A DNA stretch of 64,000 nt from Dicyema japonicum (Eukaryota; Dicyemida; Rhombozoa; Dicyemidae), in the NCBI GenBank assembly GCA_011109175.1, contig RDEW01000023.1, forward strand, positions 407,225-471,224, in the 5' to 3' direction. Below the pieces are notes generated by a model. It did no database searches and was not told where the DNA came from. It saw only the letters and a program-made list of their open reading frames with translations. Positions 45,032 through 58,351 of the stretch are shown one piece after another (within the stretch, counting starts at the first letter, position 1; each line of letters begins with the position of its first letter). The translations under genes and the position numbers were made by a program.

Positions 45032-47102
45032 ATGCAAGTTGTATCAATTAAAAAGAATAATTATGAAAATTTTGAAGAAAATTTTCCACAAATTTTCACT
45101 CGTTCTGAAACGTATAATTTTAAGGAAAATTTAATAAATCGAAATATTTTGTTAGAAAATTTAGAAAATAAAACTGAAATCAATGCTAAAATTGCAATTT
45201 CTTGTTCAACTAAATTAAATTTTTACACTCAGAAAACAATCCGAAATGTCAGCAACTTTTTTCAAGAACACGGTTTTTCAAGAATGTTTTGGAATGAACA
45301 AGACGAAGCTCTAAAATTTAGCATTTACCGTCTCTCTTTAAGATTGAAAATATTAGAAAAAAGTAAAATAGTGCTCATTTTTCTAACAAAAGATTATTTC
45401 ACAAATTTATATTCTTTTTTGGAATCGAAATTGATTCTTTATAGAAAAAACAAAACTCTCATTTTGATTGAAACTGAAAATTTCAGCAAGGAAAATATAT
45501 TTTTCAAAAACTTAAAAAATATTTCTTCCTGTATTATCGACTTTTTACCAGAAAGCAAGAAAACAATATTTGAACTAACAGAAGAGGATTAAAAAGCTAA
45601 TTATGGAATATGAGATTCCAGGAGATTTTTCGTACAAATTACGTGACATTGAAGATGAAAAATCATTTAATACTAAAATTATTGAACTTTGGACCAATAA
45701 AGATGTTATAGAATGGATGACAACAATTAATATCTCAAATGATATAATTTCAACTTTTAAGAAAGAAATATTGACGGGAATTTACTAATTTCACTCACAG
45801 AGTCTGATCTTACTAATCATTTGGACATAAAACTAAATCAAACAAGGTTTAAAAATATGTTTGACAATATTGTAGAAAAAGAATTTTATGTTCTCGCGAG
45901 AGTTTGTTGAAATTAAAAAACCCAAATAAAAAAGAGACAGAAAACAGAGTTTTCAAGAATAGCTTTGTTTACATTATTTATGACAGTTCTGATGATGAAA
46001 TTTATAAGCAAATGACATCAATTTTAGAAGAATCAGGATACAATGTAAATTTTCTTATAATTCTTAAAAAGATAATATCATCACAAGACATCAAACAGTC
46101 AAGTTCAAATGTTGATGAAAAAATTACAAAATTTATTAATCAATCAGCGTTGATAGTTCTTATTTTGACAAACAACTTCATTGAAAGACAGGATTCCATA
46201 AATATAATTTGCTTTGCTATCGAAAAAAATAAAAAAATTGTCAGTGCAATTTGCGAAAATCATCTCAAAGGATTCCATAAAATTTTACTTGTTCTTTTAA
46301 GTTTAAAATGAAAATAAAATTTAGGCAAGACTATTTTAATTGATTTTACGTTTTATTTGATCAACATTTCACAAGAAAAACTTGTAAGAATTAAAAAACT
46401 ACTAAATTACATTGTAATTCGAAGAAAGGTTGAAAATTGGAGTGAAAATTACAAGGAGATAATAAATTTGAATCAGTATTTATTTGGTTTGTCAGATATT
46501 GATAAAATAGAAAACTGTGAAAATTCTCGAAAAAAGATTTTTGACGTTATTTTATTTTTTCATTGGGATTCTCGTTCAGAAGCAAATTTGATTGAAATTT
46601 TATTGCAGAAAAATAAAATTTCGTGTTGGAGTGAATTAAATTTTAATGTTGAAAATAAATTAAATCAAACCCAATTTCAGAACATTTATCAGTTTATTTT
46701 ATATTTAATTTAGTGAAAATTTTTTAATCCATATCGTTGCTTACAAAATAACATTGAATCTGCACTGATCAATTCCTCCACCGTGATATTTTTGATATCG
46801 TCGAATTATACTTGCGGACATAATTTTAAAAAAGATTTAAATTTGGCAGTTAAATTAAATAAACGGATTATTTTCGTATTAATTGAAGTTTGCATTTGGC
46901 CTCCATTATTTGCTACAAATATGGTTTGATTATTAAAAATTTTCAGATGAGAAAAATTATCAAAATTAATCTGACGGTTGATATGAGCAGCGATTCCATG
47001 TGTCAAATAAACCGTAATTTGCCCATCATTGAACATATTAAGCGAAGTGTAACAACAAAAAATTCTAAACTTAAATTTAATCGATTGGCAACCACAATAT
47101 AA
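45032..47102 (+). CDS. TIR-like / SAM / TIR-like / TIR-like protein (SARM1-type parts)
   Basis: An extremely AT-rich gene. Part 1 (45032-45592): TIR-like fold with AKIAISCST strand, SRMFW, KIVLIFLTKDYF, and FLESKLILYRKNKTLILIE, where the Glu aligns with the catalytic Glu of SARM1-type TIR NADases. Part 2 (45603 on): SAM domain LWTNKDVIEWMTTINIS, continuing as DGNLLISLTESDLTNHLDI after a one-base shift near 45765. Part 3: second TIR-like unit SFVYIIYDSS...SALIVLILTNNF; Asn at the Glu position. A 24 nt intron (46301-46324) is clear because it removes two stops and keeps frame. Part 4: third TIR-like unit KIFDVILFFHWDSRSE...STVIFLISSNYTCG...FKKDLNLAVKLNKRIIFVLIE, with Asp at the Glu position, broken near 46690-46740. 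A 23 nt intron (46924-46946) precedes the C-terminus. The stop at 45590 may separate two genes. Possible roles are NAD cleavage or innate-immune scaffolding; both are inference. Confidence 0.6.
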
Positions 47103-47191
47103 AATTAATCGACTTTATGACAATAATAACAGAATAATCGTTTTAAATATTTATTGTTATTATAACAAAGAAACATCCATTAGTCAAATTA

Positions 47192-49157
<1,966 letters not shown>

Positions 49158-49207
49158 TTGTTAATAATGTTGTATTAATTTTAAACAATTTATTAATGTT
49201 TATAATT

Positions 49208-51621
49208 TAATTAACCCACTTTATTTAACAAACAATAAAAAATTAATATATTTAATAATCAACAACCTTCCTCGCCTGCCTGTTCGCCAGCATCCTCAGG
49301 CAGGTTCGATTCTGGTTGCTGAAACAACTCCGAGAGCGCTTGTCAATTTAACCCTCTGCCCATATGGCATCTCAGGGCTCTGCCTCCTATACTCCAGTGT
49401 CAGGCTCTCTAGGGTCCGCTTTAATACAGTGGACTGTAGATAGGCCTGGAGCTTCCTATTTACCCCCAACTGCTTCAGATAACCCTTGTGGTACTTTGTT
49501 GCAATTCCTTCTCACGTCATTACTATATGAATAACGAGGACCATGCAACCAAGCATCTGCCCCATCTCGTTTGCAAGAAAGTCATACTTCCTTTTTTTCT
49601 CCACCTCCACAGTCTGCAAACGGTCTTGAGACGTGATGCCAACCTCTATGATAAGGACTTGGCCAGACTCCTTATCGTGTACCACAATGTCCGGTTTATT
49701 GTGCTTGACTAGCACCGAGGTACGGATAACACTGTCTACCTTAATTTGGACCCTGGTGTTCTCTACTACAGATTGCACCTTATGAGTCCGCAACTTTCTG
49801 GTGTGGCGAATACCATACTTATTGCATAGTAGAAGATGAAGACTCCTTACTACCTCGTTGTGCCTCCACACATAGTCGTGGCAGAGCATGGATCCACATC
49901 GAGTGGCTAAATGATCAACCGACATGCTCCTTGACTTACAGTGGGGACATGTATTTGTTGATCGACCCCAAAAAATATTGCGGTCTTGCATATACGTGTA
50001 CAACGCCTCCGATCGAGGTGAGTTGTCACCGTATTTTAGCCATATTGTCGACGACTTAAGGTCGACATGTGGGTTGTCCAATGCTCTGAAGAGGACCTTA
50101 TGAAGGCTTTTTAAGTTGATCTTTTCCATCAAATTATTATATTGTAATTCGATCAACGCCTTCACATTTACTAGCCCACCATCATCAACACCATACTTAG
50201 CAGACAAAAAAGGTCTGATAGTGCCTAGGTGGGTTGCCCGTGTTTTCTCGGTCGTTATTATGGCGTGCTTCCTAGCAGACACACTTGACCCAGCTATCAG
50301 GGTGTCGTGCATTCGCATTAGGATACGCTCACTTAGTTGGACTACTCCACACAGTCCACGGCCGAATTTATCACGGGGTAAATATAGTCTCTCCTTATTG
50401 GCTGCCACACATGGACATGGTTCTCTCTGAGTACTCCACGGATCATAACATCCATCTCATCATACTCTTTGGGCTCAAACTCCACAACACCTATGTAGTA
50501 GTTTAGCAGCGAGACAGCATACTCATTTAATGCTAGGAACAAATTCCTTGCATTTAGAGACGTCTTACACAATAACGCTGCTCTTTTACGGATGCCTTCA
50601 GTAATTTGTCGCTTTGTCTCAGGCATTATAAGGGACTTTGGAGATTCGGTAACACCCAGATACTTATATCCTTCGTGTTCCTCTAGGACTCTTACTAACT
50701 CGCTACATACTTGCGTGTTAGTCGCAGACTTTGAATAATTCAAATCTAGCCCTATACTCTCAAAGAATTCCCTGGCACAGACCCCCATGGAGTAGAGCTC
50801 CTCGGCTGTTCGAGCATACATCTTCAAGTCATCGATAAAAAGAAGGTGATTTGTACTGAAACAGACCCCTTCACAATGAACTGGTATTTGCTCAAACCGG
50901 TCATTGAGGCGGCGACTCAATGGCTCCAAACAGAGAACAAAGAGTAGCGGAGACATGCTATCCCCCTGAAGGATCCCCTCTTGAGTTTTACCTCGCCTAT
51001 CCGGTGCCTATTATAGTTCAGATGAATACTCCACCTATTCATCACAGCCACTACAAAGCTGATGAACCACACAGGCATACACAGACTGTGTAGGCACTCG
51101 ACAAGGTAAGAATGATCAACTGAATCGTAAGCCTTCTTCACATCCACCCACATAGACAAAAGTGAGTTTCCGTGAGACACAGAAAGGCATTTGTTGATCA
51201 AAGCCTGCTCTTTTGCCCCTGACAATTTCGCACAGTACCCAACTGATTCTCGGAGAAAATCCCATTTGCTTCTACAAAGCTCCTGACCTCATTAGCCACC
51301 AATTTGGTCATCAGCTTATACAGGGTTGGCATGCAGGTTATCGGTCGATAATCTGCAGCAGACTGGGGTTGTCCAGCTTTGGGATCAAATAAGTTGTTCC
51401 TGTGCATGCCCAATCAGGAATCGTTTCCGGGTTAGTGATGCTTTTCTGTAATACACGACACATAGACTCGTGCAATGAAGTGCATCTTTTGATAAAGAAA
51501 TTATAAACTTTATCGACCCCGGTCGTTTCCAATCAGGGAGATGTCTCACTACCGCCTCAAATTTCTTGCGAAAATCGAAAATTCCGCAAGATTCCGCCAA
51601 GAAAGGAGCGGCGCTGTACGG
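49208..51621 (-). mobile_element. R4-like element, 5'-truncated, 17 bp target duplication, upstream of ALDH4A1
   Basis: Flanked by TATTAATGTTTATAATT at 49191-49207 and 51622-51638. Nearly identical to 17270-19683 of the long copy, from AAPFLAES to the AATAAAGTGGG end, in minus orientation. It keeps FIDD, the zinc motif and the nuclease motif. Compared with the long copy it has lost single bases in runs at about 50405, 50965, 51217 and 51378. Six extra bases lie between the GTGGG end and the duplication. It separates ALDH4A1 from its original upstream DNA, which resumes at 51639. Confidence 0.9.
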
Positions 51622-51638
51622 TATTAATGTTTATAATT

Positions 51639-52089
51639 ATTTTTATTAAAATTTGATTCTTCATCTAAATAAGTAAATTTAAGTAAGCTATTATAAAGCA
51701 AACACTGCAAATAAAGTGATGGGGGAAGTAATATGAAACAGTATTTAAGGTCAGAGGAAGTTTTGTCTGTGGTCTGCTCAAAAAATGGACCGGTTCTTAG
51801 GAAGTATAATTCCCTTATATCATTTGAGGGAACAGCAGGATCCATCCCAAATAATTGACACAGTAGTTGAAAGGGATCTTCCTACCTCTGCCTGACCAAA
51901 TCTTCCGAAAATTACATTATGAAAACTATTCCGCCAAGAATGAAGGTATGTCCGAGACGGTAGGACGTGTGATGAAAATGGAAGAGAGTGGACCAATTTT
52001 TTTACCTCTCTTCTGAAGTGGAAGCCTGTAATGTACAATTGGAAGATGGATTTGGTCGGCACAAGCAGATGTTCTCCATTGGGTTCCTT
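51639..52089. other. Likely displaced upstream region of ALDH4A1; no gene recognised
   Basis: Before the R4-like insertion this DNA was contiguous with the ALDH4A1 start. Minus-strand frames at 51820-52062 (80 codons, with SWRNSFHNVIFGRFGQAEVG) and 51624-51845 have no family I know; the first could be a decayed transposon ORF. Confidence 0.35.
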
Positions 52090-53400
52090 CCTTGAATTAT
52101 TATTATTTTAAACCCCCAAAACCACAAGAAAGAAAATGTTAACTCACTAATTATGTGATCCCAGCCTCCAACATCTCTCTAATTCTCTTCGAATGCACCT
52201 CCAGTGATCCAACTGCGTACCCGAAGTGTCTTCTTTTATGTCTGTAGAGGAATTCTATCGGATTGCACTTTTTTAATGCCGATCTGAATTCTTCGCATGA
52301 ACCGCCCTCTCTCTGAATGAATTTCCTAGCTCCATGCACATACATAGGAAACCCTGGCCATTTCTTACCGTCACCTTTTCTGAAAGGAGACTAGGGATGG
52401 ATATGGTGTCTGATTGCATATGCCGCATGATCTTCCGTCTGAGAGAGTTCATACGCTCGACCCTCGTAGAGAGAATATCGAATCTCTTAGAAGAACAGGC
52501 ATATTCAATTGTCGGCACAATAACTTGAAGATATAATTTGCTGATACAAGCAGTAGGTGGGAAGGGCTTTTCTTAAAGATGGCTTTTAAGACGTTCCACT
52601 TTCGAAGACCCTTGGTTAACACTTCCTCCGTGTGACTGGAGAACGTCATTAGAGAGTAGAATGTCACTCCAAGGATCTTCTAGATTCGAGTATAAGGATG
52701 GGAATGTTTCCGAGAATATCTCAAGTTACTTTTAAATCTTCTGTCAGTAGTAAATAGGGTGAACTGAGACATGGATGCAGACACGGATAGCAAATTCATA
52801 GATAGCCAGTCTCACACCTGTTGAGGTGTGACTGAACCACCGCCACACCCCTAAGGGAGATTTGTCCCTTGCAGCGATAACCAGGTCGTCCGCATAAGAT
52901 AAAAACATAGTGTCCTGATCATTGATAGTAGGTAAATCGTGTAGAAATAAGTTAAACAAGAAAGAAAACAGAGCCTTGTGGGACCCCATTATGGAGTAGT
53001 CTTGATTTTGAAGTATTTTTTCCAATCCGGACTCTTCCGCGTCGGCCATTTAAGAAATTTTCCAGCCATAGCATGATGTTCGGATGTAAATTTGAATTAA
53101 AAATCTTTTTTGTTAGGAGTGTCCTCGAACAGAGTCGAAGGCTTTCTGTATATCTATAGACACCAGAGCCCTCCTTAAATGCGTCTTCATGTTGAAACCG
53201 TCTGTGATGAACTGGAAAACAGATCCCAAATGCGTCGTTGTAGAACGGCCTGCTCTGAAGCCATGTGAAAATCAGGAAATTGTATAACAGGGTAGATTAA
53301 CATTAGTAAAAGCATCTCCAACACTTTTGACAGGGCGCAAGTTATGGAAACGGCGGTAAGAGAATTATTATTAATAGCAATGTCCGCGGAACCAGAAAAG
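52090..53400 (-). mobile_element. LINE-B copy 5 (RT and 3' end)
   Basis: Minus strand: VYRYTESLRLCSRTLLTKKI, LWLENFLNGRRGRVRIGKN, LLHNGVPQGSVF, LFLHDLPTINDQ and LSYADDLVIAARD (about 52905), then the thumb with MPTIEYACSSKRFD (52518). The 3' end at 52090 matches the GGGG/CCCC-plus-TTATT end of LINE-B. Split by several frameshifts. Abuts LINE-A copy 8. Confidence 0.7.
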
Positions 53401-53409
53401 TTAATTAAT

Positions 53410-55265
53410 TTGAGATTCCACTTTTGCCATGCATCTCAGGATACGCGCTAAGTCGTAAGTCGTTTCCATTCTCCCTGATTCTTGTAACCACCCTCATATC
53501 ATCCAGATCCTTTCCCATTTTTAGATTTTTTCCTATGCAGATGAGTTCTTTGTCGAGCTTCCACGGCAATGTTGTTCTTTGTCGACCTCGATAAGTTGTT
53601 TTGTTAATATAGAGAAGCCATGGCCTGATTGGCTGGTGCCATTTCCGAAGCTCTTAGGACATGTCCAAAGAGCTGCCATTTCGCCGAGGTCATTTTATTC
53701 GTTATCTGTGATGTTTGAGTAATTATGTAGAGCTCGTCGTTGGTCATTCATTGGCCAGTAGATGCCCCAAAAGAAATCTTAGTTGTTTTCTGTAAAAAGA
53801 GTTGAGCTTTTCCAGTTCTTTGGTGGTTAGGCCCCAGGTCCCCGCGTTGTAAAGTAGAATTGGTTCGATAAAGGAGTTATACAACCGAATTAGAAGGCGA
53901 GTGCCTATGTATTTTCGCCGCATCCAGATCACCCACAATTTTTTGAAAGAAGCAACCGCCAGAACGTCTCTGTTGATAACGTCCTCCGAGTATTCGAGGA
54001 GAGATCCAACTTACTTGCATGTTCTCCACTTTTCCTCGTTTCTCGTCATTCAACGGATATGCTAGTTCTTTCCGTTTTCCAGATATAATTTGACTTGGGT
54101 TCAGAGAGTCATTCACAGGGCTTGAAATACGATCCAGCACACAAGTGAGAGTATTTTCCTTAACGTATTCATTAGTGTAATCGGACGTAGACTGTTTAGA
54201 TTTCCTCTTTCCTTTCCAGGTTTCTGAATTGAGATCAAAGTGTCATTCCCCGCATCAAATAAACCGTGACACTTAACGTCCTGTTCAGGACTGTGCAGAT
54301 TAACTCAGCCATTTTGTCTGGCGCGTATTTCAATAATTATGCACTCATGTTGTCCGGTCTAGGGACTCTCCCATTCTTGAGTTTACCAAGGCTGAAACGA
54401 CTTTGTAATGCGTGATGCTTTGATTCAGGTTTTCTGGAATTTCTTCGAACGGTTCCAAATGTTTTGGAATTTATTTGCTGATTTCTGGCCGTTGATTATT
54501 ACTTTTCCTGTATCATCGAAAACCACTATTCTTTTCAGTCTGGTATTGCGGGATAATTGTTTAACCGCAGCGAACATTCTTGCACCATGTTTGTATCGTT
54601 CGACGTCTTTTGCCAAGTTATCCAGTGTATGCCGGGATAGTTCCCTCACTCTTCTTTTTATTTGTATTTGATTCTGTTACGTTCTCTTTTAAAAGAATCA
54701 GTGAAGCCTGCCAAGTTTGAAGTCTCAATTAAGAGTCGGAATTTCCTTTGGTTTTTTGCCAATTCGTCTACTTCTATGTCAAAAGTTCCCTTGAACCTTC
54801 TTGGACGATTTCCCAGTACCATAGCAATTTGATTCGTCCCGCTTTTTCTTCACTTTGAAATTCCAGTCTTTCGCTATAAAGAGCATGTAGGAGTTGGACA
54901 GGGAGGAGTAAGCCGATGATAAGGACGATTAGAAATTGTCAAATTCCTCTGCGTTGGCGGATACCTTCACTGTGGTCGGTGCATATACATTGATAATCGA
55001 TAGAGTAGTATTACTGTTGTTTCCGAGGCGTAGTTGGAGGATAGCAATCCTGTCGTTGATACTCCATGCTCTATGAGCTACCACAGCTGCGTCCAAGCGT
55101 ATAGCGAACCCCATCCCATAATGTCGGCAGTCTGACAGCAATAGGAACAGTTGATACTCGTGCATTGTTTCATCTAGGCCATTGGGGACTTTAGTCTCTA
55201 GGAGGAGACAACATACAGATATTCCGTATTGTTGGGGTCCGCACATAGGTGTTGTCTTTTACGTA
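53410..55265 (-). mobile_element. LINE-A copy 8 (endonuclease, linker, thumb, C-terminus)
   Basis: Minus strand: endonuclease with GMGFAIRLDAAVVAHRAWSI, DRIAILQLRLGNN and SIINVYAPT (55246-54929); linker with MRELSRHTLDNLAKDVERYK (54649); decayed RT; thumb LYNSFIEPILLYNAGTWGLT (53900) and RKQLRFLLG; end YRGRQRTTLPWKLDKEL and GKDLDDMRVVTRIRENG near 53500. Shows more endonuclease than copy 1. Confidence 0.7.
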
Positions 55266-55267
55266 TG

Positions 55268-55745
55268 ATGTGAGTCCTCTTACATTGAGTCCAATAGAAA
55301 ACAGGTTACATTGAGTGCATGAAGAAGACATTTGTGCAAGAGAAACACGTCACCACCTCAATCCAAAAAAGAAGAGGATGGAATGTCTTGATTTTCCAAG
55401 CTTGAGAATTGGTGTAATCAGTGAATTCGTCCATATATTTGGTACTGTATGGAAATTTATAGAATAGTTGTATAGTCTCGATAACACCATATGCACCTGA
55501 GGTCCTAGGTGTTTGTGGTGAATAGCACAGACACCGTCGGGGCCACAAGCTCGGGTGGGTCGTAGAAATTTGATAGTCTTTTCGACATCATAGGGAATGA
55601 AGAATGCAGTATATGGAGTCTGTTGTAGACTAAATCGGTTGACATGCAGAGAGCGAGAGAAATTCTTGTGGCTGATCGACACATAATATTTCATAAAGTT
55701 ATTTGCAAGTTTCTGTGCATGTTCCGGGGCAAGGGTAACGGTGTA
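55268..55745 (-). mobile_element. LINE-B copy 6 (RT N-terminal fragment)
   Basis: Minus strand: LHVNRFSLQQTPYTAFFIPY, DVEKTIKFLRPTRACGPDGV, HHKHLGPQVHMVLSRLYNYS and WTNSLITPILKLGKS (55694-55370). These are the motifs just before RT block 1, as at 59650-59880 of the good copy. Confidence 0.65.
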
Positions 55746-56039
55746 AGCCTGGGGTTAATAATTAAAAAATTAAAATTATTTCCAAAGACCAAGGGTAACC
55801 AAACTAACTAACTCCTCGATCCTGACTCGTGCCAGCATTTTAGAACTTGTCACCAGGTAACGACGTCCCCGGGGAAGAATTGTTCGATCCTAATAATAAT
55901 TCACTTTAAAGTACAAAGAATAAATATATAAATAAAAGTTACAATATGTACTATTTTTAAAATATTTAAATCATTTAAATGTTTCTTCGACGTCTAAGCA
56001 ATTCATTCCTTCATTCATACATGTGATTATTGAATTCTA
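55746..56039. other. PMPCA upstream region
   Basis: Contains an AACTAACTAACT stretch near 55803, similar to the ACTA-type LINE-A tail, and a GC-richer block to 55890. Then AT-rich DNA runs to the PMPCA start codon. No promoter motif can be assigned with confidence. Confidence 0.3.
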
Positions 56040-57757
56040 ATGATAAGGTCTTTTAGGAGATCACTATCGACATTTAAGTCGATTCCTATGGATGCTGATT
56101 ATCCAAACACAGTAGATGTTCCATTTCTGGCAAATTTAAATGAAATTGGAGAAACACAAATATATCAACTAAAATCCGGTATTACAGTGGGGACTCGTGA
56201 TATGAATCGTCCATTTTGTACAATTGGAGGTTCAATCTGGGTAACGTATTTTTAGTTGGAATATCTGCGGTAGTCGTAATGAAGTGGCTTACAAAAGCGG
56301 AATCATTCATTTTTTGGAAAAACTTGCATTTCACGTTGGTCTTATCAAATAATCGACAGTCTAGCAATAAATTTCCAAACAGAGACAATATTCTCTTTAC
56401 GCTAGAACAACATTGCAGCATATTTGACTGTCAGGCGACGAGGTATAGCAGATGAATTTCATAAATTAAGGGATATTATATTTTATGCAATTTCTTGTGA
56501 TAGACGTGGGCTTAGCACTATTACTAAACTTTTGGTGGATTCAGTTTTCTCCGAGAATTGAAGAAAGCGAAGTTGTATTTCATAATTGATTTGTAGATTG
56601 ACACTGCTCGAGAGACTGTGAAGGCCGATATTGACGGACATATTGACGTGAAGGGAATGGTTGAACAATATGTGATTGGTGATCTTTTCCATGCTGTATT
56701 ATCTTCTGTTCTAATTTAAGGCTGCTTATCCCCGGAATACACTTGGATTGCCGAATTTGTGTCCAGCGGAAAATTTTCCGTTAATTGATCGAACTGAGCT
56801 GGCCACATTCATTCATCACCACTACAAGCCAAAAAACATCGTCTTTTCTGGTATTTCGGTGAACCCTAATGAATTTGTGGACTGCATTGAAGAAGCTTAT
56901 GAATCTACTGTTCCTGGATTTATGGACTCTGTGTTATTTGACAGATTAGTGGATAGGTCACGTGCTCAGTACATCGGAGGCTTGTTCAAAGTTTTTTACT
57001 GTATATATAAGGTTGAAAAAGACATGAAGAAACTTTGTGTTGGCTCAATGCCACTTCCTGAACTTTGTCATGTTGCAATTGGTTTTGAGTCAGCATCTTA
57101 TTCAAATATGGCAGATTTTTACACTCCTTTTGTCCTTTGTTCCATATTAGGAGGTGGTGGTTCCTTTAGTGCTGGTGGGCCTGGAAAAGGTATGTTCACT
57201 CGCTTATATATGGATGTCATGAACAGGTTGTCGTTTTCCCTAATCCCAGATATCACTGGGTTTTCAATTCTACCGCCCACAACTTTGCATACAAGGATAC
57301 TGGATTTTGCATATATGCCAGTGCAGAACCAAAATATGTTTATTTCCTCTTTTTATAGTTTTTAGTTGTCCAGTCTGATTGAGGTTTTGATTCAGCAATT
57401 TAAGAATATTTTAAAACCCATTAATTCTGTTTTTGAGTATTTCTATTAGCCTAGGAAGAACTTTCTCGTGCAAAAACTCAACTAAAGTCAAAGATGCTGA
57501 TGAATTTGGAATCACAACCACTTTTTTTGGAGGACATGATTCGACAGATTATTGGGTTTGGTTACCAAAGGAATCATTTTGAGATATGTAATGCTATAGG
57601 TTTACTTAATTATGATTATTTAATAGATAATGTAACAGAAGAGGATATTCACAGAATCACGACGAAAATGCTAAAGACGAGACCTTCTGTGGCTGTTCTG
57701 GGAGATACTTCTCGGCTCCCGAAATATGAGAATATTTATTCTTCATTTAATTTGTAG
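56040..57757 (+). CDS. PMPCA: Mitochondrial processing peptidase alpha subunit
   Basis: Substrate-recognition subunit of the matrix protease that removes presequences. MIRSFRRSLSTFKS is itself a presequence. Conserved parts: QLKSGITVGTRDMNRPFCTI, NEVAYKSGIIHFLEKLAF, LEQHCSIFDCQATRDIIFYA, AAYPRNTLGLPNLCP, the glycine-rich loop GGGGSFSAGGPGKGMFTRLY, YHWVFNSTAHNFAYKDTGFC, RAKTQLKSKMLMNLES, MLKTRPSVAVLGDTSRLPKY. The HxxEH zinc motif of the beta subunit is absent, as expected for alpha. Ten introns of 21-28 nt: 56230-56255, 56335-56359, 56443-56470, 56576-56597, 56696-56720, 56991-57011, 57227-57249, 57338-57365, 57429-57454, 57600-57626. Their removal reconstructs the family order through to the stop. 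Two one-base shifts remain: a missing G near 56269, and a change near 56548 in a TTTTCTCC run. The full domain order suggests a live gene with consensus errors. Confidence 0.94.
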
Positions 57758-57849
57758 TCAAATTTCAGTTTTAATTTGTTGATTTCAAAATAATTATTTA
57801 ATGGTTATTCGATGTGATGTTATATTATCGTATCCGATAATAACTATTG

Positions 57850-58138
57850 AAATTAGTTAGTTAGTAGTTAATGCACGTCCGGGTTGCCAGTAAGCAGTGT
57901 TTATGGTTTCGCTTGTGCTATGCCTTTTACATCCCTTTCGTCGTCTTGCTCGCCTCCTGATTTCGTCCAGATCGTCTGCATCCATCAATCGGCCTCCGAT
58001 CATAGCATAATCCTCCGCAAGTGTATTGGGAAGACAACCTTTTGGACGTCCTCTGAATGTAGAAAATTCAGTATGCCGAAAATTCTTAAAGTGTATTTCT
58101 ACACCCACCCGTAGAATATTTCCAAAGGGCGCCAACGG
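57850..58138 (-). mobile_element. LINE-A copy 9 (C-terminal end)
   Basis: Minus strand: FGNILRVGVEIHFKNF, FRGRPKGCLPNTLAEDYAMI and DADDLDEIRRRARRRKGCKR, ending in ACTAACTAACTAA near 57857. This is the ACTA-tail subfamily. It meets LINE-B head-on at 58138. Confidence 0.75.
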
Positions 58139-58306
58139 GCTTCAGGGATTTTGAAAATGTTGTTAGCGTGGTGTCATGTGGCTCACCAGAAATGGTGTCA
58201 CCCATTCCAAAATGGAACGAAAAGAGCCAACAGCTTCTCCCCACCGTCCGGTGGTCCTTTCATCTCCTGTGTCTTCGACCCTGTCTGGTGTCCCCATTTA
58301 TCCAGA

Positions 58307-58351
58307 CTTTTGATTCTTTTATGTGGAGACGTCGAAACCAATCCTGGTCCA
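58307..58351 (+). other. 2A-like ribosome-skipping motif at start of LINE-B ORF2
   Basis: Codons read LILLCGDVETNPGP followed by Trp. It fits the 2A consensus D(V/I)ExNPG-P with the usual preceding Leu-rich stretch and Gly. In this family of motifs the ribosome fails to join Gly (58346-58348) to Pro (58349-58351), so the ~66-residue leader and the endonuclease-RT would be made as separate chains. Strong by motif; activity untested. Confidence 0.75.

Noticed and set aside
56040-57757. Calling PMPCA and ALDH4A1 pseudogenes because of stops
   Set aside because: Most stops lie in short introns; the few remaining shifts are single bases in runs, also seen between near-identical transposon copies.
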